From Phallusia fumigata (lineage: Eukaryota > Chordata > Ascidiacea > Phlebobranchia > Ascidiidae): 33,290 bases of DNA. The position numbers were made by a program, and so were the translations under genes. Below the pieces are notes generated by a model. It saw only the letters and a list, made by a program, of their open reading frames with translations. It did no database searches and was not told the origin of the DNA. Positions 32,738 to 33,290 of the stretch are shown here, piece by piece. The stretch covers positions 1 to 33,290 of the forward strand of contig QXVZ01020606.1 of the NCBI GenBank assembly GCA_008931825.1, given 5' to 3'. How positions within the stretch are numbered: position 1 is the stretch's first letter; every line of letters begins with the position of its first letter.

Positions 32738-33290
32738 AACATCTACCATCTATTTGCGACAACTGTATTATACAAGTGTATTTCGCTTCGCTTTTGTCAA
32801 GAGCAAGGGCATGAAGTTAGATGCTGTATGTTACAACCTTTCTTAAAATGGCAAAGAATCAGTGGCAATTTCTGTTTAACGCACACTTTTTCTGTCCTTT
32901 AAGGCAAATCAGAAATTAACTGATGTAAACGTGAAGTGAAATTGTTTCCAAAAACTTTACAAAAACATAATTGTTTGTATTTTTTCAATTACAAAAGCTT
33001 TAATCAAGTGTATAACATTTATAGTGCATCCCATGTTCCAAACTCTGTGATTAACCGTTGAGGTAACATTCTTCGAAGTGTTGGCTGCCTATTAATTTTT
33101 CACCAAGATATTATTTCCACCCAAGTAGGTTCTACACTATTTGTCAATGAGTGTCAACATTAACCACAGAAATAAAATTGTTCAATGAGAGTTTTTTCAA
33201 CAAAAAGCAGTAGACATTACACCTGAGTCAATAGTCCACATTTAATGACAATCAAAAATATCATTTGTTGTTGTATGTGTGCAATATGTT
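32738..33290 (+). other. DMXL 3' UTR and downstream sequence
   Basis: This begins with the DMXL 3' UTR. AATAAA at 33171-33176, 434 nt after the stop, is the best polyadenylation signal. I see no further gene before the window ends. Confidence 0.5.

Noticed and set aside
1..33290. CRISPR arrays, bacterial operons, viral genes, tRNA or rRNA genes
   Set aside because: I saw no regularly spaced repeats, no tRNA B-box that could be folded into a cloverleaf by eye, and no prokaryotic or viral coding sequence; the gene content is entirely animal.

Overview
This is an invertebrate animal nuclear sequence. The gene set (ARNT, WDR61/SKI8, STOML2, DMXL/Rabconnectin-3) is metazoan, the non-coding DNA is AT-rich, and introns are small (61 bp to about 1.2 kb). 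Several genes have a strong 3' splice acceptor just upstream of the start codon, as expected where a spliced leader is added in trans, and two genes sit in operon-like spacing. A tunicate such as Ciona fits best, but that is inference. The sequence itself only establishes a compact, intron-containing, highly polymorphic animal genome.

Layout. 1-4029 (+): the 3' part of a Ser/Thr-rich, acidic protein with a helical C-terminus that I do not recognise; one intron holds a complete hAT-like MITE. 4030-5202: convergent intergenic DNA. 5203-12958 (-): complete ARNT (bHLH-PAS class II partner) in 15 coding exons, with a second possible first exon at 12543-12652. 12959-16575: gene-poor DNA. 16576-17633 (-): a small coiled-coil protein in six exons. 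17825-18742 (-): WDR61/SKI8 as one uninterrupted coding exon, about 160 bp upstream of the coiled-coil gene's acceptor. 18769-20820: mostly non-coding, with one weak plus-strand candidate exon pair. 20821-22877 (-): STOML2 in nine exons. 22878-23756: shared head-to-head promoter region. 23757-32737 (+): complete DMXL/Rabconnectin-3, of which 8347 bp is one exon, with a single intron near the 3' end.

Five single-N bases (3583, 5625, 9062, 14817, 20303) each sit exactly between two head-to-tail copies of the same sequence. One pair is identical; the others differ as alleles do, with only synonymous changes in exons. These are unmerged overlapping contigs or haplotypes, not real duplications. 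They falsely double one exon of the first gene and two exons of ARNT.

The genes belong to separate cell functions: PAS-domain transcription, PAF1/SKI complexes, mitochondrial inner-membrane scaffolding, and V-ATPase/vesicle regulation. There is no sign of a single pathway. The points most worth following are the near-intronless DMXL, the possible WDR61 operon, and the alternative ARNT start exons.
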